Source: Glutinoglossum americanum (Eukaryota > Ascomycota > Geoglossomycetes > Geoglossales > Geoglossaceae). From it: 64,000 nt of DNA. The position numbers and the translations under genes were made by a program. Location of the stretch: positions 25,232 to 89,231 of the forward strand of contig JAGHQL010000110.1 of assembly GCA_020080175.1 (NCBI GenBank), in the 5' to 3' direction. Under the pieces are notes generated by a model. It did no database searches. It worked only from the letters and a program-made list of their open reading frames with translations, and was not told where the DNA came from. Of the stretch, positions 12,732 to 23,697 are shown one piece after another. Each line of letters begins with the position of its first letter. The stretch's first letter is position 1.

Positions 12732-15700
12732 ATGAGCATAATGGAGCCCCCTCTTCCGGCGGCCGTTGTGCTTGAAGGTGACAACAACCCACCAGGCGTG
12801 TACACACAGGCCCAAGTCAAGAAGCCCAAACCGCCACAAGCTCCACAAGATGCTGTCGACCAATTCTGGGCTAATTTCAAGAGCAAGACTCCCGGCAAGG
12901 TCTTCGCCGTTCTTCCGGACAACTACTATGCCAAAGAAGCAGCCGCTGCGCGACCAATTGGTGTAGTTTCAGGGAAGGCTGCAACGGTAAGCTTCGAGCA
13001 AGCTGCGAATGCATGCCGGGCGAAAGTCGAGAAAATCTCCAAGGAATGCCGAAGGGTTAACCAGAAATACCGTGATACCCACTTCGACATCGAACATGAT
13101 CTCCGGATCAGCGCACGGTCTCTGGGGGGGGACCGCTTCTGCTTGGATGGCTTGGACGGTGGGCCAAAGCCTCTCAATGACCCTGATTTTCTCGATCCAA
13201 AATCAGTCAAACGCATTGAGGTGCTCTTCTCTGCGCGGATATTTGTATTGCGCTTGCTGATCGTCGTTGTCAGGATATCTTCGAAGCACCCAAGTTTCTC
13301 ATTGATGGCGCAACAGCAGGTGAGAGGTGATGCGCACCAGTGAGAACACTCCACTAATAGGTTTATCTCAGGTGATGTCAGACAGGGTAGAGTATGTAAC
13401 CCTGCTTAGAGTTAATAAGAGCATGTTTATCCTTTACTAATAACTAATGCTTAGGATGGTGATTGTTGGTTCATGGCGGCTATTGCGACGCTGTCTAATA
13501 TGAAGGGGCTTATCGAAAAGATTTGCGTTGCAAAGGACGAAGGCAAGACTGCTCCTCGTTTTGCATCTTAGGCGTTGTTCAGGCAATCATATTCTACTAG
13601 CCACTCTTCTGCCCAGCCATTGTCCACTGGGAAAGGGACGGTTCCGGGGCCTAAAGCAACTCTTGAGGCCCCGGAGTACTCCCGCTGCTCGTAAGCATCT
13701 TGGGCGCTGGAGGCTAGCCCAGCGATGTTACCCCATCGTGAGTGACTGAGAAGAAACGGCTGCCTAATTTGACTGCCTGAAGACATCTAGCATCGGATAA
13801 ATGGTATGCTGACACTTTAAATGATGCAGCTGTTGGTGTTTATGGCTTTGTGTTTCATCGAGGTTCTGCTCCCCACCTATCGCTTGTTTGAAGCAATCCG
13901 CTGATCCCAGCACAGACGGAGAATGGATATCTACTATAATCGATGATAAACTCTACTTGACAAAGCCTGATTATGACGATCCAAGTATCACGAGAGAACA
14001 ATGGGAGGACCGTGAGCGTCTTGACGGAGAGGAAGAATATCGCAAGACCTATCAAACAGGATCTGGTGCTCTTTACTTTGCACAGTGTCGGGACCCGAAT
14101 GAGACATGGCTTCCACTGCTCGAAAAGGCATACGCCAAAGCTCACGGAGACTACTCTGCCATTTCAGGGGGTTGGGTAGGGTATGCATATTTTATCGCCA
14201 CCGAGGATACAGCCTAGGGCTAATACCTCGAGGTTTTTAGAGAAGGAATCGAGGATCTAACCGGCGGGGTGACGTCTGAGCTCTATACTACTGATATTCT
14301 CGATAAGGAGAAGTTCTGGACAGAAGAGCTAATGAAAGTCAACGAAGAATTCCTATTTGGCTGTGCAACAGGTTTGTTGAGCGGTGGTTACGGCTGGAGA
14401 AGAGGTATAGTTGAAGGTCATGCTTATTCGATTATGAAGGCCAGGGAGATCGATGGCGAGAGATTGCTTCTCTTGAGGTTAGTTAGGAAACCATTTCTGG
14501 TGCCGGCTTCTCTTACCAGTTATTCCAGGAACCCATGGGGCTCCGTTGAGTGGAGCGGACCATGGAGCGACGGTTCCAAGGAGTGGACGCCTGAGTGGAT
14601 GGCAAAACTTCAGCACCGTTTTGGTGATGATGGAGTCAGTCAGCCATATCGGATTTATCATGCATAATTCAACACTAACGTTTTCCCTGCAGGCGTTCTG
14701 GATCCATTGTAGGGTACTTAACCTTTATCTAGGACAGAAAATACTAACCAGAGCTAGATAGAGATTTGCTACGGAAGTACCAGCATTTTGATAGGACGCG
14801 TCTGTTTGGACCAGAGTGGACTGTCACTCAACAGTGGACAACCTTACCCGTTCCTTGGACCGTAGCTTATCATGACACTAAGTTCGAAATCACCCTTACA
14901 AAAGATAGCCCTGTCGTGATTATGCTCGCTCAGGTGAGGCGTTAGTTATGGGCATAGGCTGGCCGTAGCTAACTTCAGCTTCCAGCTAGACGATCGTTAT
15001 TTTCGGGGGCTCGAAGGGCGGTACGCCTTCGAGCTCCAATTCAGAGTCCATAGGAAGGGGGAGCGTGATTACCTTGTCCGAAGCCATGGCAGTTATTGCA
15101 TGAGACGCAGTGTGAGTACAGAGCTGGATCTTGAGGCTGGGAAATACTTGGTCTTGATCAAGGTCATTGCCACCCGATATGATGGGTGGCCATCCGTCGA
15201 GCAGGTATGTCCTCCGGTACCCCTTCTGTAGACTAAATCGACAGGTGTTGATTTGCCTTCAGGTTGTCCGCGACACATCTCGGCGTAAACGAGACAAGCT
15301 GTTGCAAATTGGCCTCAGCTATGACCTTGCACATGCGAAGGCGCAGGTTGAAGAAACGGATGAACAGAAGAAACAGAGAGAAGAGAAGGAAAAGAAGGAA
15401 AAGGAAGCCGAGAGGAAAAAAAGGAAAGAGGAGATGAAGGCCTTGAGAGATAAAATGAGAGAGAAGGAAAGGAAGAGAAAACGCAAGGAAAAGGAACGGG
15501 CCAAACGGGCTCAGAAAAAGCGAGAACTCAGGGAAGCTGCCCAAAAAACGCAAAAGTTGAACACAGAGGCTGAGGAAAGCGGTCGAGCTACTAAAGATGC
15601 AACGGATGCTGCTAAGGATGGAGGAGATCTCGCAAAAATAGGTGGTGATCTAGGATCTAATGTAGCCCCTCATGATGAGAAAGCTCTAGAGCCAAAGGAG

Positions 15701-16381
15701 GAACGAATCACCAATGGGCCGAAGAGTGACGTCGATGCACCTCATGCGAGAGAAACCCTGACCGTGCCAGAGATGCCCAACAACGCCATATCCCCCTCAC
15801 AAAGCCCCGCCTTCCCATACAGCCCATACAGCGACCTCAGCTCTGGCCTCGACGACGACTCGTTTGACGACGACTCAGACTTCTCCACCATTCTATCCCA
15901 CCCTAGCAATCCCCAGCCCGTCCCCGATGTGGTGCCGGACGCCAGCCAAGACGTTGAACCCGAGGAGACCGACCCTTGGAACGCGGTCTGTGTTGTGGGG
16001 CTCCGTGTATACACTAAGGATACGGATGTCTCGGTGCAGGTAATCACACCTAAGGAACCAGATAAGGCGTCGCTAGATGTGGATGATTTGGCGGCCGACG
16101 CTACGAAAGAGGATGCTGATACTGGGCCAAAAGAGGGGCGAAAGGAAGGAAATGAGGCTAAGAAGGTTGTAGATGGGTCCACGAAGGCGGGGGAGGCCCT
16201 AGAGGCAGGCGAGTCCACAAAGGCGGACGGAGTCTCAACAATAGACGAGACCACGGAGCCAGAAGGCGAGGGATCGAAGCCGGGAGACGAGACGCCAAAG
16301 ACAGATAACCCCGACCCAACGACAGTAGGCGAGATCCCAGTCGTAGACTCAAGCTCCAAGACAAGCGAGCCGGGTAAATGA
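12732..16381 (+). CDS. Calpain-family cysteine protease with KEKE-type charged tail
   Basis: Papain-fold thiol protease of the calpain (C2) family. Twelve exons: 12732-13220, 13274-13319, 13372-13391, 13455-13542, 13830-13862, 13916-14180, 14241-14477, 14529-14634, 14693-14708, 14758-14933, 14986-15204, 15263-16381; 937 residues. The triad is complete: Cys189 in GRDGDCWFMAA, His374 in VEGHAYS, Asn394 in RNPWGS. After the catalytic core comes a C2L/domain-III-like beta region (WTVTQQWTT, FRVHRKGERDYLV). The last ~370 residues are a KEKE-type Lys/Glu-rich coiled stretch, then an acidic, Thr/Ser/Pro-rich tail that looks disordered. There are no EF hands, so calcium control through a penta-EF domain is unlikely. 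Two microexons (20 and 16 nt) and a 287-nt GC-AG intron were needed to keep the frame; both support correct family motifs. It lacks the MIT domain of PalB, so it is a different fungal calpain. Confidence 0.9.
13543..13829 (+). other. GC-AG intron, unusually long, with two hairpins
   Basis: The exon before ends GACGAAG and the intron begins GCAAGA, the classic GC-AG donor context. It ends in ATGATGCAG. At 287 nt it is about five times longer than the other introns of this gene. It contains a 10-bp GC-rich inverted repeat (13643-13652 with 13666-13675, arms TCCGGGGCCT/AGGCCCCGGA) and a 6-bp one (13705-13710 with 13719-13724). Splicing here joins DE to VGVYGFVFHRDGEW, restoring the calpain fold. 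Confidence 0.75.
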
Positions 16382-18583
16382 ATCCGCGAGAAATTGGGTC
16401 TCCCCCAAAAAGCAACCCAGGGGATACCCACTACGGTCCTGGCCTCATCTAGACAAGCTTTCAGGAGTTATTATTCTTTTTCCCTTTCAGTTAATCCGCC
16501 ACGACTCAAGCATAGGTATCGTATACATGAGCAGTTATCCGGTTCCATCCACCCCACTTCTCCGAAGCCTAGTACAGCGCGCCGCTACCTATCTCGTTTC
16601 CCAAAACCGCAGTCACTCAGTCTGTCTTAAGCCTAGGAAGAGGGTATCTAGTCGTTCTTTATTGAAGCTATATCGTCCTTCGTTTATTCTTTCCCCCTTT
16701 CTCTCAATAACGGAAAATGACACAAGATGTCTATCGAAAAGTCTTTGCCGCTCTTGTTAAATACATCGCTGGCTCCCTTCGCGTATGGGCGTTTTGGGGC
16801 CAAGACTTCTAATGTTTCCCTGGGGAAACAGCAGCGTTGTAATATTCTGGGTCTAGGGGGTAGTGTCTACGCCACAGCCAGTGTGTTTGCAACGATGTGA
16901 GCGCAAGAGAACTCCCGGCAGCTTACACAGCCGCATACCCCACTACTGTAATACCTCTGAGAAGACTCCTAGCGCGCACAAGGGGCAGACGGCACAACTC
17001 GGATCCCTCCTATCAACGTATCTACACGCTGATTACCTCACGATATTTTGAGTGCCTCCAAAACCCCACAGCCAGGATATCTAGCACCACTACCACCCCG
17101 ACAACTCATGAATGTAGCATACCATAGGAAGCCGCCAACCTCGACATATATACACTCGGATTTCTTTCTGCGTGTTTGTACGTGCTAGTTGGGGTGGCAT
17201 AGCGCACAACACGCCGTGTCGTGATTGATGTTGGGTGATCATACTATTCGCGGTGACACGTACATGTGAGTTGTTAAAAGGGAGGGTGGATCTTTGCACT
17301 GCATTTATCCTGAGGGAAACAAACCCATACCGGTCTATTACCCTTGAAAATAGTTCATGATCCCGTTGGTGGTTAGGTATATATATTGCTGATAGGACAT
17401 AACACAACATGATACGGCTCCATGCCCGTATTCCCTTACTGCACATCCATCTGCTCCATGTGCAACAGCATCCCATTACGCTCCCCACTCTCCAGCATCT
17501 CCTCCGGCTATTAGCGAAAATTCAGCTCCCCTTTCCACAAGTTCAAAACAGGCAGCCCAAAAAAAAACCCTATACACCTCAGGACCCACCCCAAATCCCC
17601 TACCTCCTCCCCAACCCCAATTCCCTGCTCCTCAAACGCTACCTTTCTTCTGTCCCCCTCTCTTCCCTCGCAGCCGCCACCCCGGGATGCACACTAACAG
17701 AACCCTTCTCCCAAGCGATATTATACGAGGATCCTACAAGTGCGGTGCTGAAGGAGATAGTTAGTCTGGGGGTGTGTTTGCTTAGCATAGTTCCTAGGGA
17801 TATGCATAGGATGATGTACGCAATTATGACTGCCGGTATCATCGCGTAGGAGAAGGCTGGAATAGCTTCTGTAAACCCCAAATCGTCAGAATAGATATCC
17901 ACACCCCCCAAAGCCCTCTGTGGCGGTCTTCGCTGAGGTCTTGGAGCGGGAGTAATAGCCCCCAGCTTTAGATCCGCGGCTTTCTGAACTGCAGGCCGTA
18001 CGATGCAAGACTTGGCGTAGACCTGGAGGATATGTTAAAGAGACGATTCGAACATCGGGAGCATAACGGACGGTTGTTGAATCACTAGATGCTCTTCCTT
18101 GACAAGGATGCCTTGGGGGGAGTAAATTAGCTTGGTTAATGCACCTGTGAATTGCGAGCCGCACCACCTCCGATGATTGCGACTCCAATGGTACCCTGGA
18201 TATCCCTCGCAGCTCTGATGGTTCTGTGAGTGGACAAGCTTGTCGTTGAGGGCGATGGGTAGTGATAGTCAGTTCCAATGTTCTCTGCTCTCCTCCGGCC
18301 TTCCACTTTCCACCTAACCCTCCTCCTCTCCTCTTCCACACCTTTTCCATTCTCACCTCTCTATCTTCTTTTCGTATTCAAACCGCAATTGCTATTGTTT
18401 TTCCTCCGCTCGATCTGTTGCTCCGGATAACTCTGACGTCATCCTCGCTTCCCGTGTTCCCAAAATCAAAACAGCCATGCACACAAACCCTAACAAATGT
18501 TCACTACAACTCGAGCCCACCCTCCATCTCCTTTACCCTAACCAAAGTCTGTAATCCGTACTATCTATCCCTATGCTGTCGAG
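16382..18583. other. Intergenic region with unassigned reading frames
   Basis: About 2.2 kb between the calpain stop and the heme oxygenase-like start. The largest item is a minus-strand open frame (about 17639-17990). It encodes a segment with a plausible transmembrane helix (AMIPAVIIAYIILCISLGT) but no family I can name. Another minus-strand frame nearby (about 18160-18190) encodes VAIIGGGAA, which resembles an FAD-binding loop; it stands alone and is not followed by the rest of such a domain. I do not call either a gene. The last ~250 bp before 18584 is pyrimidine-rich and probably promoter. Confidence 0.4.
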
Positions 18584-19818
18584 ATGGCGAAACCAGCAAT
18601 ACCATCCATTGAGAGACATAAACCGTTATCTAAGGAGATCAACGAAGCTACTAGGTGACCCTCTAATTCCCAATGGCTAACCCCATAGCACTATATGCTA
18701 ACAAATCCACCAGGAAGCCCCATACAAATTTAAACCAGCTCATCACGGCTCGACTTCCTCTCGCTCTGCCTCCACACACCACGACCCCTATGCTCTATGC
18801 TCGTGGCTTGCTCCACTTCGCACACATCTATCTGACCTTCGAGACACTCTGGCTCTCCCTTCTCCACTCACCAACTGCAATGGCACCCGCTCTCGAGTTA
18901 CTACCCACAAAATTCCCACTTTCAGATCTCCATCCTGTCCATTGCGTCCAACCTTCGCCTAGTGAAGATCACGGCGGAAACTGCGCAAGCACATCCCGTC
19001 GTGTGCAAGCCTTCCTAGAACGCTTATTACTCCCAGGCTTAATGCGAAGTGAACGCCTGAAGGAAGATCTAGGATACTTGACAGGACTAGGCGCAGCGGA
19101 ACTAGCAGGACGCCTCGATCGCCCTGAAGGCAAGCGTGCAGTGGAAGCCGTGGCGCACATCCGCTCTACCATTCTGGACAAACCACACGTCCTAATCGCA
19201 TACGCATGGGTAATGTACATGGCCATCTTCTCCGGTGGACGCTGGATGCGCGCTCAACTCCTCCTCGCAGGCCCTGACTTTTGGTCCCAACCCAGCACCC
19301 TTGCCAAACCGCCCACAAGCAGCCGAGAAGCCAGAAAAACAACCAGCATCCAATTCTTCCATTTCGAAGGTCCTGAAGATGGCGAGGATATCAAACAAGA
19401 ATTCAAGCGACGTTTTACAGAACTAGACCAGCTACTTACGCCAGATGAGCGGCAAGATGTCGTGTCTGAGGCCTTGCAGATATTTCATTATATTACAATG
19501 ATGGTTGAGGAGTTGGATGGGCTGTATGGACAATCTATTGTTAGCTCGGGGGGCTTCCTATCTCGTGAGGTCGCGAAGTCGTCGTCGCTGGCGGTAGCGG
19601 CAGCTACCCATGATGCGCCATGCGCGAAACAGACAACTGAGAAACTTGCGCCGAGCGCCCCCTGGATCGGGGGGTCGAAGTCCTGGGTCGTGAGCTTGAT
19701 GGACGAGGGTACGGTGCCATCAGAAAAGCAAACTATTACTCCGATAATGAAGTTAGCGACTCTAATTGTTGTCCTGAGCGTTTGTCTCTGGTTCCTCCTT
19801 TCCCGAGCCCCTTTTTAA
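18584..19818 (+). CDS. Heme oxygenase-like protein, C-terminal membrane anchor
   Basis: Alpha-helical heme oxygenase-superfamily protein, 391 residues, in two exons (18584-18654 and 18714-19818). Exon 1 encodes MAKPAIPSIERHKPLSKEIN and ATR. After splicing, the fungal N-terminal motif reads KPHTNLNQLITARLPLALPP, with His27 in the position expected for the proximal heme ligand. Later marks are HIRSTILDKPHVLIAYAWVM and the FSGGRWMRAQLL helix, which corresponds to the Gly-rich distal helix of heme oxygenases. Next come FHFEGPEDGEDIK and a helix ending MMVEELDGLYG. A C-terminal hydrophobic segment (ATLIVVLSVCLWFLL) just before the end suggests a tail-anchored protein, like yeast Hmx1 of the ER. 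Whether it degrades heme is inferred; some fungal members may only bind it. The ATG at 18674 falls inside the intron and is not the start. Confidence 0.85.
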
Positions 19819-21026
19819 AGGGGGCGGAGTTCAATCCGTGGTTTTCTTCTTATTTGTTCCTTGTGCACACTCGTGGCACCCGCTTGGGTGGCCTGGATCA
19901 CGGCAATGTTTTGGGCATGCTAGGGAGTGGGTGAGTGATTGTTCTCTTCTTACAGGGCGTTCTTCCTCGACCCCATAGATGCGGTGGTCTAAAAAAGGGG
20001 TATTGGGGCTGGTTTCGGAGGAATATATAAACCGATTTCCTGGACAGCGAAAGCCTCAAATGTAATTCCACGCCACTGTGATTTTTTTCCCTCAAGCACG
20101 AAGGCATTCAAATTCCACACGCACGCGAAGCTATTTTCTGCTGTGAAATTTTCTTCTATTCGTCATCGTTTGACCTCAGACTAGTACTATCCTGAGCTGG
20201 AAATAAACGCCCGGACGGAAAGGTCATAGTAGGCTACCGTACGGAACCCACGTATAATAGAGCTAGGAAGAAATATAAATGCCAGTCCCATACCTATACG
20301 CCGTGAACCTATGGAGAAAATAGGAAGGACACCGACATACGCGAAGTGGAGTTCTTAGATAGGTAGGGAAAATTGCAGTAGCACCCCACCGGTGAGACCA
20401 CACCGTCAGGGGAGAACGCCCTTCTCGCCCACACATAACCCAAACTAACAACCCTCTCTTCAACCCGGCGGCAACCTAGTGCGAGTTGTCCTGACGCAGG
20501 AAAACACACTAAGTTGTCCCGGCGCGTCAACGGTTCGAACCCGCCATGCCCCAAAACAAAAACGACTTATTCGTAGAAAAAAAAAAAATTAGATAGCTGT
20601 AGAAATAAAATGAAACGCGAGTGAGACCTGCAACTAATAAATAACGACCGGCGGATTACGACAGAAGGATGTAGGATGGAAGTCCGAACCTTTTTTGGCT
20701 CCGGGGGGGGGGGGGGTACTATTCTCCCGCCTCCCTTTTTTTGCCAGAGGAAGGTGTGTGGATTGCGTGCAATAGCGCCGGGGGTGGTTTTAAATAGAGG
20801 AAATGTATCGTCCACCTTTGTGCCATAGTGTCATATGCGAGCACCATCGTCGTTGAAGTGGGTGGTGTTGAACTTAATCACGTTTGGTTGGTGTCAAACA
20901 CATACGTTATTCGGAAGACCTCATCGTGTTGCAGGTGGATACGATATCTATTAATCAGGCTACGGTGTGTATGGCGAGAAGAGAGGGTTGGTGGTGCTTT
21001 CGCCGTACACACTCAACCCTCCTTAC
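19819..21026. other. Convergent intergenic region between the heme oxygenase-like gene and CDT2
   Basis: About 1.2 kb holding both 3' UTRs. It contains a run of 14 G at 20703-20716 and a tRNA-like 3' half at about 20527-20552: a TTCGAAC loop, a 5-nt stem half, then ATGCCCCA. No matching 5' half exists. No coding gene is supportable. Confidence 0.5.
20703..20716. repeat. Run of 14 guanines
   Basis: Homopolymer G tract in the convergent intergenic region. Such tracts are error-prone in sequencing and could form a G-quadruplex; no function is shown. Confidence 0.85.
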
Positions 21027-23380
21027 TCAATCATCATCATCGTCCCTCTCCCAGTCCCCCCCTTCAACCTCCGCCCACCCCCACCCCCACCTCCTTCCCC
21101 CCTCCTCGCCTCCCCTCCTAACCCCTCTTGATTCCTCCCCCTCCCTCCAGCACCTCGCTAGAAAATCATCTCCCACAGTGACTAACTCCCCCTCAGATGT
21201 CCACGATAGACCTGTGACCTCTGTTTGGTGGCCTCGGATTAACGCTGCGCCGTGGTGGTGGATGGGGATTGTGTCGTTGAGGCGGGCAGGGAAGCTGCTG
21301 GTGCCGCCGCTGCTGAGGCTGCTGCTTGAGCGGCTGAGGCCAAGGCGGGGGGTTCGGGGGTTTTCGGGGCTGTTGCCGCTATTGTTACCGGCGGGTGTGT
21401 CTGAGGGGTGGCGACGACCGTAGAGGTGTTTATTCATGTATTGCTCATCCGTAGGAAAGACGACCGCGCATCCATCGCTACTTGCGACGGCTAACATCTC
21501 TGTGTGTATTCCTCGGGCGAAACGGAGCGCGGATTTGACGTAGAAGCTCGTGGCGTGGAGTTTTGGGTGTCGAAAGCCGTAGATAGGCCCTAGGCCTTCC
21601 TTCCCGGCGCCGGCTCCTGATCTCCGTGGACGGGAGGCCGGCGAGGAAAGCTCAGGGGCGCTTCCGAGGATGAGGTGGGATGTGGAGTAGGCGTAGAGGG
21701 TGTTGTCTCTGCAGAGACTGTAGATTCTGGCACCATCGCGGCTGATGTTTAGTGAATTCAGACCGAACTGTCGGTAGCCGTCATGGTTCTCTGGTTGGCG
21801 CGTTGTGGAGAGAGGAACTGCACGACCCCGTCGATGCGTATGTGTGGTGCGGAGATCCCAGAGTTTGATGCACGCGTTTGCCTCTGAAGCTGTGAGGAGC
21901 AGATGCTCTCTTCCTTCTGGAAGGAAAGCCAATGCAGTAATTGAAACGTCTCCCCGCCTACCGGGAGACTCACCTTTGGCCGCTGCTGCATCGAGAGGCG
22001 CGGTAGGCTTGCCGGATGCCACTTGAGGGATCCCAGGCCGACGATCTGCATGAGCATCGTAAATGCTGTTGACTGTTCGAGCCCAGTTTATCTTCCTTGG
22101 TGGCATATCTGGCAGCCCATCTTCGTCAAGGCCCACATGAAAGTCCCGAACGGGCCCGTCCCACCCCTTGCACCTAAGATCCCAGATTTGCACGGTCCCA
22201 TCGCGGCTTGAGGTCGCTATAACGCTGCTAGAGACTAGGCCAGGCTGAAATCTTACCTGTTTGACTGAGGATACATGGCCTGCCAGAACAGCCGAGGTCC
22301 GTTGAGTTGGCATGTCAATGATACGGGCTGTTTGATCACCGGAAGCAGTCGCGAGAAGGGAATCTGAATACGAGAATGCCAGATCCAGAATAGCATTGGC
22401 GTGTGGGCGGAAGCCTAGGTGTGCTTGTTTGAAGCCGTATTTATCGTTCTTCGCGGTCTCAACAAGTCTGATGCCGCCTTCCTCGTCTCCAATAGCAACA
22501 AGAGAGTTTGCTATTAACTTCAGTTAGCCGTAAATGCTAGAGAAACACCTACTATTTGGACTCACTATTACAGCTAGCCGTACAAAATGGCAGAGCTCGT
22601 AGCTGATTCATGCTGACGCTCATACAGAGGTGTGAATCTCCTGGGCGGCTGTAAAAGTTGCCAACCTCACTCCGCCAGTCTGGAGCCATGTTAGCATTAG
22701 ACCAACACTTCAGAGTAGCGGCTGGAGGTGTTCATACCAGCACAGTGGTGCTGTATCATTGGTCCTCCGAAAGCCCCTGGAAACCCTAAGCTCCGTTGAA
22801 ATAATCGAGCACTAACAGTAGCAAGACTGGAACGTTTTATTGGTGCCACAGGGCTATTCTCCTCCTCCTCCCCCTCCTCCTCTTCCTTAACTTTGCCAAT
22901 GGCTTCTTGCCTTACGTCTTCCCCCGCGTCCATTTCATCAACTATAGTCAAACGCTGTACTTTTGTTCTCTTTCCTCCACAAAGTCGATCAGGCGATGTA
23001 TCTGGCGACAGCAAAGCCTTTCTCTTCCCAGCACTTCCCTCACTATATAGCACTTCGATCCCCCCTGCTGAAGTGCGAGTATCGGCAAAAGGACTGAGCC
23101 CCCCTCGGCCGTTCCCTACACAGGTGTGATTGTTGGCACTGGCGGTGATGTTGCGCAGTGCCTGTCTCGCCGCGCTGGCTTTTGTTCCCCTCTTCGAAGA
23201 TAATCGCGGAGTGAAAAACCTCCTGAATGAATTGGGCGTAATTGGTGGAGGCTTCTTTAGTTTAGTGCCTTCCACACTATCTGCCGGAGAGGCAGGCGAG
23301 GGCAGATGGGCCTCTGTTAACACCAGACTCGGGGCCTCGAGTCGCGGTACTAGGACTGCATCCTCCTGATTGAAAGCCAT
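21027..23380 (-). CDS. CDT2: Cdt2, WD40 substrate receptor of the CRL4 ubiquitin ligase
   Basis: DCAF-type receptor that links DDB1-Cul4 to PCNA-bound substrates such as Cdt1. Three exons: 23380-22738, 22679-22566, 22510-21027; 746 residues from the ATG at 23380. The Ser/Pro-rich N-terminal region has a PPPITPNSFRRFFTPR motif also typical of fungal Cdt2. The WD40 propeller follows, with NSLVAIGDEEGGIRLVET, SLLATASGDQTARI, VQIWDLRCKG and IKLWDLRTT; the two WDLR motifs are candidate DDB1 contacts. The motif FGLNSLNISRDGARIYSLCR is strongly Cdt2-like. The C-terminus, after TGLSWTSEGELVTVGDDFLARCW, is Arg/Gly-rich. An in-frame upstream ATG at 23563 would add 61 residues, but it overlaps a CACGTG box and the added sequence is low in complexity, so I prefer 23380. 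The gene lies head-to-head with RRP5. Confidence 0.92.
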
Positions 23381-23697
23381 GTTGGCAACTAACTTGAGGG
23401 AGGCAACAAGACTCAGCTCGCGTGAAGGACAATCGTACGTCGGAAGGGATGGAGCTGGCCCGCGTCTTGTGGAAGAGGTTGGAGAACTTCGCGACTCGCG
23501 AAATAGTCGCGGTGGCAGGGAAAGTCGCGTAAAACCACTTAAATCCCCAACACAGTTAGACATCACGTGAGAAAATCTTGGCAGTAACAACGAAATTTCC
23601 CAAATTCTTTTATCGCCTACGGCGTCACAACACAGGACGAACGCACCGTCTACTGACTGAATTAGATCAATTCTTAGAGGTAGACAGGTCGTTAGCT
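23381..23697. promoter_or_regulatory. Bidirectional promoter of CDT2 and RRP5 with an E-box
   Basis: Only 317 bp separate the two outward start codons (134 bp if the upstream CDT2 ATG is used). It contains the perfect palindrome TCACGTGA at 23563-23570, the established bHLH (Cbf1/USF-type) core. It also holds several CGCG-containing motifs near 23471-23530 (TCGCGA, AGTCGCG), reminiscent of but not identical to MluI cell-cycle boxes. Control through them is inference. Confidence 0.5.

Noticed and set aside
15742-16431. Minus-strand ORF of 229 codons, Ser/Gly/Pro-rich
   Set aside because: Complement of the acidic repetitive tail of the calpain gene, whose plus-strand frame is continuous with the protease.
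17409-17849. Plus-strand ORF of 146 codons
   Set aside because: Low-complexity His/Leu/Gln/Pro content at the start, no domain, and it overlaps the equally weak minus-strand frame.
18136-18339. FAD-dependent oxidoreductase suggested by VAIIGGGAA
   Set aside because: The motif is isolated; no downstream Rossmann or substrate domain follows in any frame or through plausible splicing.
20460-20555. tRNA-like 3' half (TTCGAAC loop, CCGCC, ATGCCCC, A) on the plus strand
   Set aside because: The T stem pairs in only three of five positions and there is no matching GGGGCAT acceptor strand or D arm upstream. At best it is a tRNA-derived relic or SINE fragment.
20884-21423. Plus-strand ORF of 179 codons antisense to CDT2
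   Set aside because: It mirrors the Arg/Gly/Asp-rich C-terminus of CDT2 on the other strand; composition is explained by that gene.
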